Shown: positions 29,745 to 39,261, counted from the stretch's first letter. The stretch: 64,000 nucleotides of DNA from Marinicella marina (GCF_030065545.1 NZ_JASJNC010000007.1:335402-399401), one strand, 5' to 3'. Program-made: numbers and translations. Notes: generated from the sequence alone by a model not told the origin.

Positions 29745-30188
29745 ATGAATGACACCTCGATGAAATACCTGATGACCGAGTACCACAAGTCTCACATCAA
29801 CCGCACCAACCAAATCATCCACTACTTTTGCGTGCCACTGATTTTTTGGTCTATCACGGCGGCTTTGTGGACAGTGAAAATCCCCATAGCATTGAATTTA
29901 GCGGTGGTTACCGCGGTATTATTGATGCTTTATTACTTGGTAAAAAGCGCAAAAGTTTTTCTTACCATGTCAGTATTTACCGCTGCTTGCTTGGCGCTGA
30001 ATTTCTGGCTTGAATCAATCGGCACCCCTTTGTTAACCACAGCGATTGTGGTTTTTGTTGCTGCCTGGGTGGGTCAATTCATCGGCCACCACATAGAAGG
30101 CAAAAGACCCTCTTTTTATAAAGACTTACAGTTTTTGTTGATTGGCCCGGCTTGGGTGGTGTTTAAATTTTTTAATATCAAGCTTTAG
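29745..30188 (+). CDS. Mpo1/DUF962-family membrane protein
   Basis: Small integral membrane protein of 147 residues related to yeast Mpo1, an Fe2+-dependent dioxygenase acting on 2-hydroxy fatty acids, and to bacterial DUF962. Signature HKSHINRTNQIIHYFCVPL near the N-terminus and GQFIGHHIEGKRPSF near the C-terminus supply the conserved His residues; four hydrophobic segments fill the middle and end. Enzyme activity is inferred only from the family. Follows purC closely and is probably cotranscribed. Confidence 0.82.
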   Translation: MNDTSMKYLMTEYHKSHINRTNQIIHYFCVPLIFWSITAALWTVKIPIALNLAVVTAVLLMLYYLVKSAKVFLTMSVFTAACLALNFWLESIGTPLLTTAIVVFVAAWVGQFIGHHIEGKRPSFYKDLQFLLIGPAWVVFKFFNIKL

Positions 30189-30289
30189 CTTACTGACTGA
30201 AAAAGCCCGCTGACTTTACATTCACTTAACGACCCAATCCTATAATAAGCTGAATCCTTCATTAAGCCCTTAATGGCCCTCAGCTCGCA

Positions 30290-30994
30290 TTGCAAACAGC
30301 AAACTCACATCTTAACTGGCGACCGCATGACCACACACATTGGTTCAAGCACATGCTGCTGCCGTTGTGTCTGATTGTAGTGATTTTAGCCTTACCCAGA
30401 CCATGGGAAACACAGCGATATGAGGCACCTGTCCTGGTCATCGATTTAAGCCAAGAGCCGGTGAATGAACCCGTTGCGTTAGAGCCGGTTGAACCCAAGC
30501 TGGATGAGCCTTCACCCCTTGAACCGTTGCCTGATAAACCTTTGGCCCAGGGACCTCCAGCCACCGAGCCACTGACTGTAACATCCACTGACATGCCACC
30601 TGCAAAAGCGACTGAAACAAACCAAGACCCGCCTCAGACCAAAACAGACACAACACAAGTAACCACAACAGTCAAAGCCACCGATGTGCTGCGCATGCTA
30701 CAAAATCGACCGACCATGGAACTCACTCCTGAATTCCAAGCCCGCACTGCCCCAAGTAAGGATTTTTATATCCCAGAACAACAAATAATGGACTGGTATG
30801 CCGATATCCCATTGCTCGATGAATCCATCGACAAACCAAAGTTACAGATGCGTTTTTATGCCGAAGGCTTTGAGGGTTCTATAGAGAAGTTCTTCGATAA
30901 AGTTACCTACCGCAAAACATTCACCACCAAATACGGCACCAAAATCCATTGCGCCCTGATTGCTGGGGTAATGGCCGCTTGTGGCTGGAAGTAA
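30290..30994 (+). CDS. Unrecognised Pro/Glu/Thr-rich single-pass membrane protein
   Basis: No family recognised. One N-terminal membrane helix (about 22-37, MLLPLCLIVVILAL), a low-complexity linker rich in P, E, T (about 48-130, repeats of EPxxLEP), then a folded C-terminal part (about 135-234) with two Cys in the last 20 residues. The layout recalls TonB-like or periplasm-spanning linker proteins, but no TonB domain is visible. The only upstream start in frame is TTG at 30290; ATG at 30353, right at the membrane helix, is the alternative. Function unknown. Confidence 0.6.
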   Translation: MQTANSHLNWRPHDHTHWFKHMLLPLCLIVVILALPRPWETQRYEAPVLVIDLSQEPVNEPVALEPVEPKLDEPSPLEPLPDKPLAQGPPATEPLTVTSTDMPPAKATETNQDPPQTKTDTTQVTTTVKATDVLRMLQNRPTMELTPEFQARTAPSKDFYIPEQQIMDWYADIPLLDESIDKPKLQMRFYAEGFEGSIEKFFDKVTYRKTFTTKYGTKIHCALIAGVMAACGWK

Positions 30995-31101
30995 AGCAAC
31001 ACTGGCTCAGCTGCGTTGTGATTGGTTAAAATTAAGCGAACAACAAAGCAGAAGCCAGTGGTTGCCAGATTGTTTTTGGAGCCGTAATCGAAAATTTCTG
31101 T

Positions 31102-31170
31102 GGGGTGGGCTGCGCCCATCATTGATTCCTCACCTAATCTTGGTGGGCAAAGCGCATCCTACTCAGCCTG
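31102..31170. repeat. Decayed REP-like palindromic sequence
   Basis: GGGCTGCGCCC (31107-31117) is a short hairpin and GGTGGGCAAAGCGCATCC follows 24 bp later. The wording resembles the TGGGC...GCCCA repeats common between gammaproteobacterial genes. Only one locus is seen here. Confidence 0.35.
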
Positions 31171-31215
31171 TTTTTTTTGGCCATGCATGAACACACCAGA
31201 GCGTAAAAACGAGTT

Positions 31216-31635
31216 TCAACTTATCTTAGGTGACTGCTTGTTGCGCCAACCCAACACAAAAACATAAGCAAAGAACAACATGAAGATCAGGTCGTTCAAA
31301 CCATATATGCTGTAGAAGATACCGGCCAGTAAATCCTGCTCATACAGCGGTGCCAATTCATTATTTCTTTGCCAGTTAATCCAAACCCAGACATAAATCA
31401 GCTTTTCAATGGCAAAGACTGCCGCCAGCCATTTGAGTTTATAGCTCATTTGTGACGCAGCTAAATAGGCCAATCCCCAAAGCACAATCATCAACAAGCC
31501 AAAATTTGACATCACCACCGGATCGGCCAGGTTGATGGTGGTGTTGGTGAAGCCCTTGGAGAATAACAGCACACTGAAGTTCATTGCTGCTGCCAGTACA
31601 AAACCTGTTTTGATGTGTTTCTGTTGCATAACCAC
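31216..31635 (-). CDS. Four-helix membrane protein of unknown function
   Basis: 139 residues with four predicted membrane helices (about 9-27, 40-62, 68-88, 108-130) and a short charged C-terminus. No catalytic motif recognised. It starts 11 bp after the acyltransferase gene and is the last gene of the LPS-type cluster, which may be incidental. Confidence 0.7.
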   Translation of the reverse strand: MVMQQKHIKTGFVLAAAMNFSVLLFSKGFTNTTINLADPVVMSNFGLLMIVLWGLAYLAASQMSYKLKWLAAVFAIEKLIYVWVWINWQRNNELAPLYEQDLLAGIFYSIYGLNDLIFMLFFAYVFVLGWRNKQSPKIS

Positions 31636-31646
31636 CTCTTAATGTT

Positions 31647-32543
31647 TCAATGGTAAGGATTTTCAAACCCTTCTGGTTGGTTTTTAAACCGCCGGTGAAC
31701 CCACAGGTATTGTTCGGGGTATTGTTTGATCTGTGTTTCGAACAACTGATTGATGGTTGTGGTGGCGTCTATTTCGGACAATTCGCTGAGCTGTTTCATT
31801 TCCGGCAACACCTCCACACGCCATTGACAGGGGCCGGTTCTGAAACAAAACCAAGGGATGACCTTGACCCCTTTTTTGGCCAATTTATAGGTACCTATGG
31901 TAGTCGCCGCTGGCCGGTCAAAAAACGGCGCAAATTCAACTTGGTAGGAAAAATTCTGATCAGGGGCATAATAAACTGGATGCCCTGATTTAACTGATGC
32001 CAGTAAGCTGCGGATGTTTTTCTTATCAATCAACTTTTCCACAAAGGATAAACGCGCTGCTTCTAAGTGTGCCTCAAGCAGTTTGTTGTTGTGTTGGCGG
32101 GCCAGCATATGACCAACAGGTATTTGTTGAGCTTTGAGCAGTTGGTTCAGTCCTCGGATACCCCACTCAATGGAAGTGGTGTGACAACTCAACAACAAAC
32201 AACCCTGACCTATTTTTATCGCTTGATTAAGGTGTTCTAAACCCACCACCTCAAAATGATCAACCACCTGATCATCTTCGGCCCACAGCGCTGCCAACAT
32301 TTCCATCACACCTTGGCCGGTAGAAAGCATGTTGGCTTTGAGCAGACTTTTGGCTTGTTGGGTTGTGAGCTGGGGAAAACAAATGCCAATGTTAGTGCGG
32401 GCGATGCGTTTGCGCGAATTAGGTAGGTAATAAAACAAGCGACCTAAAACTCGACCCATGCGCATTTGTGTGGCCAAGCGGCGCCTGGCCAGCCATTTGG
32501 CCAAGGCCACTTGGAGGTCAGTCTTTGTTTTGTTGAAGCTCAT
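31647..32543 (-). CDS. Lipid A acyltransferase (LpxL/HtrB-like)
   Basis: Inner-membrane late acyltransferase that adds a secondary fatty acyl chain to lipid A. 298 residues. The catalytic HX4E motif is HTTSIE (about 120), and YYAPDQNF and KGVKVIPWFCFRTG match the LpxL group. Start overlaps the glycosyltransferase stop by 26 bp. Which lipid A position or acyl chain it uses cannot be read from sequence. Its place in a core/O-antigen cluster supports an LPS role. Confidence 0.88.
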   Translation of the reverse strand: MSFNKTKTDLQVALAKWLARRRLATQMRMGRVLGRLFYYLPNSRKRIARTNIGICFPQLTTQQAKSLLKANMLSTGQGVMEMLAALWAEDDQVVDHFEVVGLEHLNQAIKIGQGCLLLSCHTTSIEWGIRGLNQLLKAQQIPVGHMLARQHNNKLLEAHLEAARLSFVEKLIDKKNIRSLLASVKSGHPVYYAPDQNFSYQVEFAPFFDRPAATTIGTYKLAKKGVKVIPWFCFRTGPCQWRVEVLPEMKQLSELSEIDATTTINQLFETQIKQYPEQYLWVHRRFKNQPEGFENPYH

Positions 32544-33279
32544 ATAACTTGGCGTATTTTAAATAGGCATAATAACTGTTCAAGGTCGCATTAATGACCC
32601 CGGCCACACCATTGAATATCTGCCGTTTGATGATGAACTGGCGGAAAAAATAAAACGGTGGATACAGAAACAAACGCAAAGGACTGCAGCGTTTACCTCG
32701 ATTGAATTTCTGTTGTGCAGCAAGCGCCGAATAGCGATTGATTTTATCCAGTTTGACTTGGATTGAGGTTTCACCATAATGTTTAAAAGGGGCATATATT
32801 TTTTTCACTACACCATCGACTTTGATGGACTCATGCACCAGATCTTGGCTCATGTGAGATTTTTTGCGGTTGAACAAACGGATGAACTCATTGCGCTTGA
32901 CCCAGGGGTGAGCCCAATGCCAAAAAACCCATTCTATGCGCGGCAGGTTATAACCATCGGCTTTGGCTGGTTTATTTTGCCACTTTCCTAGTTGGGTGAT
33001 GGCTTTGGGTGTTAAGCATTCATCGGCGTCCAACAACATCACCCAATCATGCACCGCCATGTCGATAACGTCCTGTTTTTGTTGTGAAAAGCCCTTAAAA
33101 GCTTGTTGTTCCAGACGCACTTGTGGAAATTTTTCGATGATATTCAGAGTCTCATCTTCACTGTATGAGTCTAAAACAATGATTTCATCGGCCCATGACA
33201 AGCTGGCCAAACATTTTTCAATGGTTTTTTCAGAATTAAATGAAGTCACTACTGCACTGACTGAATTAATCTTTGGCAT
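32518..33279 (-). CDS. Family 2 glycosyltransferase (WaaE/KdtX-like)
   Basis: Inverting GT-A sugar transferase of 253 residues, most like the LPS core beta-glucosyltransferase group. Motifs: SAVVTSFNSEKTIEKCL at the N-terminus, VLDSYSEDET, and the metal-binding DADECLTP (about 83-90), followed by WVFWHWAHPW and FNRKKSH. The C-terminus has hydrophobic stretches consistent with membrane association (LRLFLYPPFYFFRQF). Overlaps both neighbours by short stretches, so the cluster is translated as a unit. Confidence 0.88.
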   Translation of the reverse strand: MPKINSVSAVVTSFNSEKTIEKCLASLSWADEIIVLDSYSEDETLNIIEKFPQVRLEQQAFKGFSQQKQDVIDMAVHDWVMLLDADECLTPKAITQLGKWQNKPAKADGYNLPRIEWVFWHWAHPWVKRNEFIRLFNRKKSHMSQDLVHESIKVDGVVKKIYAPFKHYGETSIQVKLDKINRYSALAAQQKFNRGKRCSPLRLFLYPPFYFFRQFIIKRQIFNGVAGVINATLNSYYAYLKYAKLYELQQNKD

Positions 33280-34516
33280 GTTTAACTCCGATAAAAAGCA
33301 CCACTAACATCCACCACAAACAAATTGACCAAAAGGATGAGAACAAAGAATACAACGAAACCACTGGCAGCATGGCCGCCAACAAGCCCACCGCAAATGG
33401 CCACACTTGATTTTGGCGAAAAACAGGCCGCACATATTTGATCAGTGCCCACAACAACATTGCCATCAAAATCAGGCCCAAGGTACCTGTTTCAGCCAAC
33501 ACCTCTAACAACCAGTGGTGTGCATGCAGCGCACTGCCTTGTGTCGCCAGCCAAACATCATCAGCACCAGCATGATCAGCATAGGCCACCCTGAAGGCCC
33601 GTGCGCCAACACCATTGATGGGATGGCTCTTGTACATATCTATTGCCGTGTGCCATATGGGTAGCCGATCAGCCAAGGCAAAATCAATCGCCGACACATC
33701 ACCTTCAAACAGCGCCATACTGCGTTCCACCCGCTGTTGAAAAGCATTCGAACTGAACCACAAAACCGTCGCAGTCACCAGCATCAAACCACAGGCCTTT
33801 ACCAACAACAACCAGCGCCGCCCTTTGGTGTGGTGCCACCAAAACAGCAACAAAACAAACAGCATCATCAACCAGGCTGAGCGGGTGCCACTGAGCAAAA
33901 CAGCAACGACGACCAAAGCAGTAAGCAACCAACGCCACTGCACTTTGGTTTGACACAGCTGAATCAATAACAGCGGTAAAAACAGCGCCAACACCGGTCC
34001 TAGTTTAACATTGTCACCAAACACACCGGTTAGACGACCTGGATAAGATGGCAGCCCCAATAAATTATGACCCAGCATGTTTTGTAGGCCTGCATCCAAC
34101 ACCCAAACTACCACAATAACTGAAAGCCAAAAAATCAAGCGAGGCACAGTCTTTTCGTCACTGAAAAACAAAACCAGTACCCCCAGCAGATAAAAGCGCC
34201 AAGCTGAGGCAGTAATCAACCAACTTTTCTCAGGCCAATAGGAGTCCAGCGACGAGATTGCTGTCATCAAAAAGTAAGCGAAAAAAACCAAGGTGAACGG
34301 CTTGAACCATGGCTGCTGTCTGATGGTTTGATGATGTTGAATCAAACACCACAGCCCCCCAAAGGCCATCAGCAAGATTGGTAACTCAGACAAACGACCA
34401 AATGGCAACAACCACACAACAGCCAACAACAAAGCGACCAGCATGGTTTGTTTGCCATGGCCGACATTCTTATTGGTGCTCTTATCAGCACTGATGTGAT
34501 TATCAGTTGGGTACAT
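33266..34516 (-). CDS. O-antigen ligase family membrane protein (WaaL-like)
   Basis: Polytopic inner-membrane protein of 416 residues from ATG 34516, which overlaps the glycosyltransferase stop by 14 bp; the open frame reaches 34660 but that part lies inside the neighbour and is not credible. About ten membrane helices, a large periplasmic loop with PINGVGARAFRVAYADHAG and HAHHWLLEVLAETGTLGL, the conserved Wzy_C/O-ligase signature with the H...G pattern. It would ligate O-antigen or another glycan to lipid A-core. Confidence 0.88.
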   Translation of the reverse strand: MYPTDNHISADKSTNKNVGHGKQTMLVALLLAVVWLLPFGRLSELPILLMAFGGLWCLIQHHQTIRQQPWFKPFTLVFFAYFLMTAISSLDSYWPEKSWLITASAWRFYLLGVLVLFFSDEKTVPRLIFWLSVIVVVWVLDAGLQNMLGHNLLGLPSYPGRLTGVFGDNVKLGPVLALFLPLLLIQLCQTKVQWRWLLTALVVVAVLLSGTRSAWLMMLFVLLLFWWHHTKGRRWLLLVKACGLMLVTATVLWFSSNAFQQRVERSMALFEGDVSAIDFALADRLPIWHTAIDMYKSHPINGVGARAFRVAYADHAGADDVWLATQGSALHAHHWLLEVLAETGTLGLILMAMLLWALIKYVRPVFRQNQVWPFAVGLLAAMLPVVSLYSLFSSFWSICLWWMLVVLFIGVKHAKD

Positions 34517-35630
34517 TGATGAGCTCGTTATAAACAGCCAAAGTTTGATCGAACATGCTTTGATTTGCATAACTCTGGTGGGCTGGGACCACCGGGGACT
34601 GTTGCAGAAAAGCCTCAATTCGCTGTGCCATGGCTTGAGAGTCCCCTGCTTGAATGGCACCTTGAGGAAATATGTCTTGTAGAATGTCTTTCACACCGCC
34701 AATGGCAAACCCCACCACCGGTGTACCAATGGTCAAGGCCTCAAGTACTGTCCGCCCAAAACTCTCTGGCTTGTTATTGGTTGAGACAACGACATCAACT
34801 GCGGCATATAAATCAGGCATTTGACGTTGCACACCCAGCCAAATCACTTTATCTGAAACTTGATGTTTGGCCAATAAATCTGTGACTCGTTGACTGTACT
34901 TCGATTCATCTGGCGCTGCGGTTAATAACAAGTAATGATCTGCAGCACCCTGCTGCAACCAGGGGATCATGTTTTCAATGCCTTTAACTCGTGTTAATCG
35001 GCCAGGTAACAAAACCTTCTTACTGGTGCTCAGTTGGGGGTGGCGTTTAAATAAAGCTTGTAAAAAGTCATTTTGTGCTTGGTAACCATGCTGAAATTGC
35101 GGGTCAATACCACGATTGATGACCACCGGCTGGTGCTTCAATTCGCTGTCAAAGTACTTTAATAAATATGCTTTAGCTGCAGCGGACACAGCAATAACCC
35201 GGTCACCCTTGGCCATAATGGCCGAATATTTTGATACCGAATGTAAACCATGCAAAGTGGTCACAAAATGTGGTTTATTAACAGTCATTTTTTTTAACGC
35301 AAAAAAACACAACCACGCAGGTATCCGCGATCGAGCATGCACCAAATCGATTTCTAACTTAAGCATCAAAGCCCGTAGTTTTTTCACTGACAACAAACTG
35401 GAGAGTGACTTTCTGTTGACGTTCAAAGTGATGTGCTGGACCCCATTGGAGGTTAATTCTTTGACCATTTCACCACCTGCGGAGACCACCACCGGTTGGT
35501 GACCCATGTTTTTCAGATAAATCGCAAACTCAACCGTACCACGCTCAACGCCACCTACTTCGAGGGCCGGCACAACTTGCATGATTTTCAGAGATTTCAA
35601 TGAAAAAGTGGGGTCATTTTTGAACAACAT
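34503..35630 (-). CDS. Family 4 glycosyltransferase
   Basis: Retaining GT-B transferase of 375 residues. N-terminal VPALEVGGVERGTVEFA is the acceptor-side loop; the C-terminal donor domain has LPGRLTRVKGIENMI and NNKPESFGRTVLEALTIGTPVVG, with the EX7E motif (E-S-F-G-R-T-V-L-E) intact. First gene of the minus-strand LPS-type cluster GT4, O-ligase, GT2, LpxL, membrane protein. Sugar specificity unknown. Confidence 0.9.
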   Translation of the reverse strand: MLFKNDPTFSLKSLKIMQVVPALEVGGVERGTVEFAIYLKNMGHQPVVVSAGGEMVKELTSNGVQHITLNVNRKSLSSLLSVKKLRALMLKLEIDLVHARSRIPAWLCFFALKKMTVNKPHFVTTLHGLHSVSKYSAIMAKGDRVIAVSAAAKAYLLKYFDSELKHQPVVINRGIDPQFQHGYQAQNDFLQALFKRHPQLSTSKKVLLPGRLTRVKGIENMIPWLQQGAADHYLLLTAAPDESKYSQRVTDLLAKHQVSDKVIWLGVQRQMPDLYAAVDVVVSTNNKPESFGRTVLEALTIGTPVVGFAIGGVKDILQDIFPQGAIQAGDSQAMAQRIEAFLQQSPVVPAHQSYANQSMFDQTLAVYNELINVPN

Positions 35631-35679
35631 GGTTGTTTGAACACAACAGGTATGATTTGTTAGTCATACCCAACAGCAT

Positions 35680-35865
35680 TCAATCAACTTTTAGAATGTA
35701 TTTGGCACCACAATACTCACACACTGCTTCACCCGTTTTTTCCAAAGGCAGGAAAACTTTGGGATGAGAATTCCAAACAGCCATGTCTTTGCCTGGACAA
35801 GAAACGGGCAAATCGCTTGGTTTGACGTAATAAACTTTTTCAGTGTTGGCAGCATTCTGACTCAT
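35680..35865 (-). CDS. Small zinc-finger protein (zf-CHCC type)
   Basis: 61 residues from ATG 35865, preceded by AGGA; an upstream extension to 35913 is a hydrophobic non-coding-looking stretch. The ligand set C...H...C..C is seen in LPVSCPGKDMAVWNSHPKVF and AVCEYCGAKYIL. Related to the zinc-binding module of mitochondrial complex I subunit NDUFS6. Function in bacteria is unproven. Confidence 0.87.
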   Translation of the reverse strand: MSQNAANTEKVYYVKPSDLPVSCPGKDMAVWNSHPKVFLPLEKTGEAVCEYCGAKYILKVD

Positions 35866-35997
35866 GATTAATCCTGATATTGTAATTGTAAAAAAAGACA
35901 TCAAACTCAACATCTTTAATGCTAACAGTGGCGTAAGATTGCATCCAGATCTGATTGGCCACTATAATGGATACGACATTATAAACTGTGAGCGCAT

Positions 35998-36963
35998 TTG
36001 AATAAAGTAAATCTGTGTTGGGTCATATCAGATGGCAGAAAAGGGCATGAAATTCAGTCTCAATCGTTGGCTGAACGAATCTCAAACAGCAGCACCACTT
36101 ACACTTTTGATTTAAAACAGCCGTGGAAGTTATTTGCGCCAAAATTACTGCCGGTCTTTGATCATGCCACGCTTTGGGCTGAAGCCAAACAACCCGATCT
36201 CAGCCATCGACCAGATTTGATTGTCACTGCCGGTCGCCAGGCTGCGGCGGTGGGCAAACATTTGCGGAAAAAACTCAAGCACAAAGGCGTGAAAACCAAA
36301 CACATTCACATAATGAACCCCAAAGACAATCCAGACAATTATGACTTGTTGCTGTTACCGGCGCATGATGGCAAAAATGGTGACAAGGTGGTTACTTTTT
36401 TTGGTAGCCTCCACCCATTTGACTCAACATGGTATCGATCAGCACCTGCCCGACCAGCAAAGTTTCCAACTATTGCATTGGTAATTGGCAACCCATCTGG
36501 CAATTATTTCGACCAAGACTTCTGTGATGAGTTGGAAAAGATAAGACGACAGCATCCTGATACAGGCTTGCTTGTGTGTGGTTCACCGAGACTGCAAGAA
36601 AGCAGCATTCAAAGAATCAAAAAACAATTGAAAGGTGATGATCAATACTGGCTCAACCCACAAGATGGTGACAACCCCTATCAAGACATTCTGAGGTATG
36701 CCCAACACATCTATGTGACTGCTGACAGCATCAATATGATCAATGAATGCGCTTCCAGTGAAGCGCAATTGAGCATCCTGGCCAAAACCCATGTCACCAG
36801 CAAAAAGCACCTCAAATTCATACAATCGATCAATGACAGATTGACTGACTTCTCAACCAGCCAAGCAAGTCAGCCAACTCCCATCAGAGGCATTGATGAA
36901 GTGATCGCCGATGACAAACTTCAAAAACTCTTGAATTCACCAACCTCATCAAGTTCTGGGTAA
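35998..36963 (+). CDS. Mitochondrial fission ELM1 family protein
   Basis: 321 residues, named after plant ELM1 (DUF1022); the bacterial role is unknown, with a nucleotide-sugar-transferase-like fold suggested. N-terminus VNLCWVISDGRKGHEIQSQSLAERI (short motif DGRKGHEIQSQ) and PDLIVTAGRQAAAVGK are family hallmarks; a second Rossmann-like half contains LVIGNPSGNYF and YVTADSINMINECA. The start is TTG at 35998, because no in-frame ATG occurs before the conserved N-terminus. The 3' end overlaps the convergent trmH by 43 bp. Confidence 0.85.
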   Translation: MNKVNLCWVISDGRKGHEIQSQSLAERISNSSTTYTFDLKQPWKLFAPKLLPVFDHATLWAEAKQPDLSHRPDLIVTAGRQAAAVGKHLRKKLKHKGVKTKHIHIMNPKDNPDNYDLLLLPAHDGKNGDKVVTFFGSLHPFDSTWYRSAPARPAKFPTIALVIGNPSGNYFDQDFCDELEKIRRQHPDTGLLVCGSPRLQESSIQRIKKQLKGDDQYWLNPQDGDNPYQDILRYAQHIYVTADSINMINECASSEAQLSILAKTHVTSKKHLKFIQSINDRLTDFSTSQASQPTPIRGIDEVIADDKLQKLLNSPTSSSSG

Positions 36964-37571
36964 GGCTTGCCATTTTTCTGGCACAAATCAGCAATTTTGG
37001 GCCAACACCACTCAAACAATGTTCTGTTATAAGTCTCTGGATCCAATGAACATTTATCATACATTCCCGCCGCAGCCCTTTGTCGTTGTGCTTCATACAA
37101 AATCAAAGCACACGCCACAGACACATTCAATGATGCCACCATGCCCACCATCGGCACAATGATGTGTTGATCAACCATCGCAGCGGTTGTTGGCTGTACG
37201 CCCTCTAACTCAGCCCCCATGACGATGGCTGTTGGTTGGGTGTAATCAACCTGACGAAAATCCACTGCCTCATCCGACAAATGTGCCGCCAGTAGCTGAT
37301 GTCCACTGGATTTCAGCTGTTTTGCAATGCTGGTGAATTCATCATGCTGATTCGCAACCACATATTTTTGTGAGCCCTTAGCGGTGTTGGTCAATGGCCT
37401 ATAGCCCTCTTCAACTGGGATGTAGTGCGTTTCAAATACACCCACTGCATCACAAGAACGAATGATGGCGTTGAAATTGTGCGGTTTGTGCACCCAGTCC
37501 ATAACCACCGTTAAGTCAGTCTGTCTGGCTTGTAATACCTGTTTCAGTCGTTCAAAGCGTTGGGGTGTCAT
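36921..37571 (-). CDS. trmH: tRNA (guanosine-18-2'-O)-methyltransferase TrmH
   Basis: SPOUT-class enzyme that uses SAM to methylate the ribose of G18 in tRNA D-loop. 216 residues. N-terminal DLTVVMDWVHKPHNFNAIIRSCDAVG contains the catalytic Arg and asparagine (short form HKPHNFNAIIRSCDA); the knot is formed by AIVMGAELEGV, VPMVGMVASLNVSVACALIL. Convergent overlap with the ELM1 gene. Confidence 0.95.
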   Translation of the reverse strand: MTPQRFERLKQVLQARQTDLTVVMDWVHKPHNFNAIIRSCDAVGVFETHYIPVEEGYRPLTNTAKGSQKYVVANQHDEFTSIAKQLKSSGHQLLAAHLSDEAVDFRQVDYTQPTAIVMGAELEGVQPTTAAMVDQHIIVPMVGMVASLNVSVACALILYEAQRQRAAAGMYDKCSLDPETYNRTLFEWCWPKIADLCQKNGKPYPELDEVGEFKSF

Positions 37572-37592
37572 GGCATTAAAGGTATTTTCAGT

Positions 37593-37621
37593 AAAAAAAA
37601 GAGCAGCCTAACTGGCTGCCC
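37593..37621 (-). terminator. Intrinsic terminator downstream of the 37654 gene
   Basis: On the minus strand GGGCAGCC / GGCTGCTC stem with a 5-nt loop, followed by eight T. It separates the 37654 gene from trmH. Confidence 0.85.
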
Positions 37622-37653
37622 TTGGTTGATCAGTTTGTACTATTTCCTGACAA

Positions 37654-38580
37654 TTAATTGGGGCTGACTATAGGCAAATCAATGGTGGTCATCTCAAAGC
37701 CAGAAAATGACTTGTTGCCGGTAAAACGATCAACCACACCAGTTGAGTCAATGGTATTAACTTTGGTGAAAATTGCTGCCATTAATTGAATATTCTCGCC
37801 GACTGCAGCATTCACACTGATAGGTCTACGGACCGACAGTTTTATACTGTAATTAGAAGTCAAGAGAATGTCTTTGACCACACCATTGTTACTGGTGCAA
37901 TCACCAACATCTGCTCCTTGGTCATCTAAAATATCACAAGATAACAAACTCACTGACTGACCCTCAAAATAAGCCAAACTGTTTTTGTTGTATGGGAAGT
38001 ATTCAATTAAATCCAATTCTTGATCAGCAGCTGTGTTATTTACATACGTTATATCATACCTGACGCTTTCACCTGGGACAAAACCACCCAGTGGTGCCCC
38101 AATGATTTCAAAGTTGATGGCAGTTGGCGCTGGAATAGTAGGTTCATCCCATGTGTCTTCGAAGATGACGTCATACTTTCCATCGGTTAAACATATTGAT
38201 TTGCTGCGGTTTTCAGTGGTGATATCAAAAGACTTTCTTTTGATGTTGTAATTGATATTAGAATCAACACCCATCAATGATAACTCACCTAAGCCGTCAC
38301 CTTTATTATCTCCATTGGGATCTGTGATGCGCAAATTAACGTTGGCCACAGGGGTGTATTCGTCCACGCGGTTACAAATAACCGGGTGGGTGCTGCGCGA
38401 ACTCAATTGACTGGTTCCAATCTGGTATTGCGTGTTTCCTTTCAACACAATTGTTGGAATTAAGGACACACCACCATTCACCAGATTTTTATCTAATTTA
38501 AGAGTGACCGCTGTGGATGCGGCTGACACTCCCAAAGTGGTTAGCAAAACAATCATTTTGCTGGTTTTAATCTTCTTCAT
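37654..38580 (-). CDS. Secreted protein of unknown function
   Basis: 308 residues. N-terminal signal peptide (IVLLTTLGVSAASTA, about 9-24). Beta-rich, with a segment VRYDITYVNNTAADQELDLIEYFP (short form YDITYVNNTAADQ) resembling a DUF11-type adhesive domain in the middle and paired Cys residues (ICNRV, ICLTD, SCDILDD, DCTSNN) that may form disulfides. No C-terminal NGFD/E tail, unlike other secreted proteins in the window. Flanked by a terminator; no cotranscribed partner. Confidence 0.75.
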   Translation of the reverse strand: MKKIKTSKMIVLLTTLGVSAASTAVTLKLDKNLVNGGVSLIPTIVLKGNTQYQIGTSQLSSRSTHPVICNRVDEYTPVANVNLRITDPNGDNKGDGLGELSLMGVDSNINYNIKRKSFDITTENRSKSICLTDGKYDVIFEDTWDEPTIPAPTAINFEIIGAPLGGFVPGESVRYDITYVNNTAADQELDLIEYFPYNKNSLAYFEGQSVSLLSCDILDDQGADVGDCTSNNGVVKDILLTSNYSIKLSVRRPISVNAAVGENIQLMAAIFTKVNTIDSTGVVDRFTGNKSFSGFEMTTIDLPIVSPN

Positions 38581-38792
38581 TTCTTTTTTTACCTTTGCAG
38601 TGCAGGGTTACGTTTTTTCGGGGTTATGAGCCGCATTTTACTGTTTTTTGAACATATGGTGTTAAAACTTTGTTATCCGGCGCATTTATTCATAAATTTA
38701 GTTTAATTTTTGTGCTGAATTTGGCATAAATGCAGCCACAAAATGTGGATATTGATGTATATTTACCAGCATTTAATTAATTGAGTATTTTC

Positions 38793-39248
38793 ATGCTAAA
38801 AAAATCATTGTTAATTTGCGGTATTTTGTTTGCATTCACAGCTTGGGCAAAATCTCCTGATTTGTCAGAGATGACGGCCGAGGAAAAAGAGCTAACAGGT
38901 CTAAACAAATTGAATGAAGAAGAATTGAATGCCTTGGCCAGTTGGCTTAAGAATGAGCAGTTAAAAATCAACCGAAAAATGCGCGAGCGTCAGGCTGGTT
39001 TTGAAGCAAAGCGCGGTGAAGGTCAAAGAAGAACCATCAGAGCCCGTGTTGAAAAAACATACAACGACAAACTGGGTGAAACCTTCTACGAACTGGACAA
39101 TGGCCAAATATGGAAACGCGCTTCAAGCGGCACCATATTCCTAAAAAAAGACGGTCGTCAACTAGTAACCATTGAACCTGCAGCGATGGGTTCATGGGAA
39201 TTAAGAGGTGATGGTAACCGCAGTGTAAAAGTCAAAAGAATTAAATAA
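38793..39248 (+). CDS. Small exported protein with helical and beta parts
   Basis: 151 residues from ATG 38793; an in-frame TTG four codons upstream is less likely. Signal peptide ends at TAWA (about 18). Residues about 25-90 are charged helix (LNEEELNALASWLKNEQLKI), then a small beta domain (TRARVEKTYNDKLGETFYELDNGQIWKR in parts: GETFYELDNGQIWKR) with a basic tail. Not assigned to a family; probably periplasmic. The sugar dehydrogenase starts 13 bp later. Confidence 0.75.
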   Translation: MLKKSLLICGILFAFTAWAKSPDLSEMTAEEKELTGLNKLNEEELNALASWLKNEQLKINRKMRERQAGFEAKRGEGQRRTIRARVEKTYNDKLGETFYELDNGQIWKRASSGTIFLKKDGRQLVTIEPAAMGSWELRGDGNRSVKVKRIK

Positions 39249-39261
39249 CCAGAGAATAAAA

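Noticed and set aside
30981..31190. A 69-residue open frame after the Pro-rich gene
   Set aside because: Overlaps the REP-like sequence and has no start context or composition of a real gene.
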